Source: CAJXJP01 sp964022365
GTDB taxonomy: Bacteria; Patescibacteriota; Gracilibacteria; BD1-5; UBA6164
Assembly: GCA_964022365.1 (NCBI GenBank)
Contig: CAXHZN010000021.1
Location: forward strand, 1 to 8,764
DNA length: 8,764 nt
Reading direction: 5' to 3'
A model generated the notes under the pieces. The model ran no database searches. It had not been told where the DNA came from and saw only the letters and a program-made list of their open reading frames with translations. This document shows positions 8,184 to 8,764 of the stretch, piece by piece. The position numbers and the translations under genes were made by a program. Position 1 is the first letter of the stretch. Every line of letters starts with the position of its first letter.

Positions 8184-8215
8184 AAAAAGAATAAAAGTTA
8201 ATTTTTATTCTTTTT
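8184..8215 (-). terminator. Intrinsic terminator abutting the 144-aa gene
   Basis: A 13-base-pair perfect stem (8184-8196 with 8203-8215) has the six-base loop GTTAAT. The arm AAAAAGAATAAAA begins with the last two bases of the TAA stop (8214-8216), and the transcript ends in a run of U. It also isolates the promoter of the 64-aa gene. Confidence 0.75.
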
Positions 8216-8648
8216 AATATAATTCATCACTTTTGATAACATACCCATTTTCTACTTCTTTTATGATTCCTGACATCATAATTTTATTAAAACAGTCTTC
8301 AAATTCTTCTGCTCTTGTGATTTTATTGCTTGGAAAATCTTTTCATAATCCGTTTGCATTTAAGTCTGACTCTATGAAATTATGAAATTTATTTTTTTGA
8401 AATAAAACATTTTTTTTGTCAGTAGAAAAAACAAAACTCATTTCTAAGTCATTTTTTCTGTTTAATATAGTGACTCAATTATTAATTGAAAAATATGTAT
8501 ATTTTTTTCTATTCAGACTTACTTCTCATGAAAGTTTCTTTTTAGATAATTTTTGTAATTCATCTGAAAATTCAAAAATAGTATTTGTGTAAGTTAATAG
8601 ATAATCAAAATATCTCTCTTGCATTTTATCGTTATTTTTCTTAGCCAT
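8214..8648 (-). CDS. Uncharacterised protein (144 aa), UGA read as Gly
   Basis: I do not recognise this protein. It opens at ATG 8646-8648 and runs to TAA 8214-8216 through three UGA codons, which supply three of its six glycines (KLSGEV, NNGVT, LGKDF). Under the standard code no piece exceeds about 50 residues, so it is easily missed. It begins MAKKNNDKMQERYFDYLLTY. It is charged and soluble-looking, with no signal peptide or membrane segment, so probably cytoplasmic. The N-terminal 40 residues look helical (LTYTNTIFEFSDELQKLSKK). The middle looks like beta strands (KKYTYFSINNGVTILN, EMSFVFSTDKKNVLF), and a helix is likely near FEDCFNKIMM. The start is preceded by TATACAA, with no Shine-Dalgarno, and by a TATAAT at 8687-8692 with a weak -35. 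Regular glycine placement, a terminator at the stop and a start at a sensible distance support a real gene. Confidence 0.7.
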
Positions 8649-8715
8649 TTGTATAATATTTATAATAAGTGAAAATAATTTTTTAGATTATATAGAGAAA
8701 TATAAATTTTAAAAC

Positions 8716-8763
8716 TTATTTATTAAAATATGTAAAACAGCCAGCTGCAACAGTAGTGAGTAA
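8716..8763 (-). CDS. Possible C-terminal tail of an upstream gene (partial)
   Basis: The last 16 codons of an open frame enter from the right edge and stop at TAA 8716-8718; they read LLTTVAAGCFTYFNK. The stretch is richer in G+C than the DNA beside it, as expected for coding sequence, and the small-residue hydrophobic run would fit the end of a membrane segment. Other frames are also open over this short distance, so the call is weak. No terminator separates it from the 144-aa gene 67 bases on. Confidence 0.35.
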   Translation of the reverse strand, partial: LLTTVAAGCFTYFNK

Positions 8764-8764
8764 G

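Noticed and set aside
211..8648. UGA as tryptophan (code 4) or selenocysteine
   Set aside because: Trp is encoded by UGG in the same genes and UGA sits at invariant glycines. There are far too many UGA codons for selenocysteine, and no Cys-like context.

Overview
The window is AT-rich and every convincing gene lies on the minus strand. Its main property is that UGA is read as glycine rather than stop (NCBI translation table 25). Translated with the standard bacterial code, the larger genes break into short pieces. Read with UGA as Gly, and with only UAA and UAG as stops, they become long intact proteins. UGA then falls on glycines that are nearly invariant in valyl-tRNA synthetase (after RYHRMK, after KMSKSK, and before ASCDW) and on two of the three glycines of a GGGWTL motif. 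Tryptophan is still encoded by UGG, so this is not the UGA=Trp code. Code 25 is known from the candidate phyla Absconditabacteria (SR1) and Gracilibacteria (BD1-5/GN02). The window very probably comes from one of these small, presumably host-associated CPR/Patescibacteria; I cannot tell which.

Layout in the direction of transcription, from high to low coordinates: (1) 8716-8763, a possible C-terminal tail of a gene that starts outside the window. (2) 8214-8648, a 144-residue unknown protein with three UGA codons. (3) 7893-8087, a 64-residue protein with one membrane or signal segment, preceded by the best sigma-70-like promoter in the window. (4) 4991-7669, complete valyl-tRNA synthetase (892 aa, 10 UGA codons). 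(5) 2137-4824, an 895-residue secreted protein built from roughly seven IPT/TIG-like units (31 UGA codons). (6) 1695-2024, a 109-residue small secreted protein. (7) 211-1584, a 457-residue prepilin-like protein with a C-terminal fibrinogen-like domain (17 UGA codons). (8) 1-185, the first 61 codons of a second, nearly identical prepilin gene, cut by the window edge.

Genes are short-spaced. Most end in a strong AT-rich hairpin that touches or overlaps the stop codon, so most look like single-gene transcription units. The exception is the pilin pair, which is separated by 25 bases without a terminator and is probably co-transcribed. Starts lack recognisable Shine-Dalgarno sequences.

Functionally, ValRS is housekeeping. 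The left half (large TIG protein, small secreted protein, fibrinogen-domain pilin and its duplicate) looks like a cell-surface and adhesion locus, consistent with an attached lifestyle. That role is inference. No RNA gene, CRISPR array, transposase or origin was recognised. No gene-free stretch exceeds 300 bases; the longest is 7670-7892 (223 bases).
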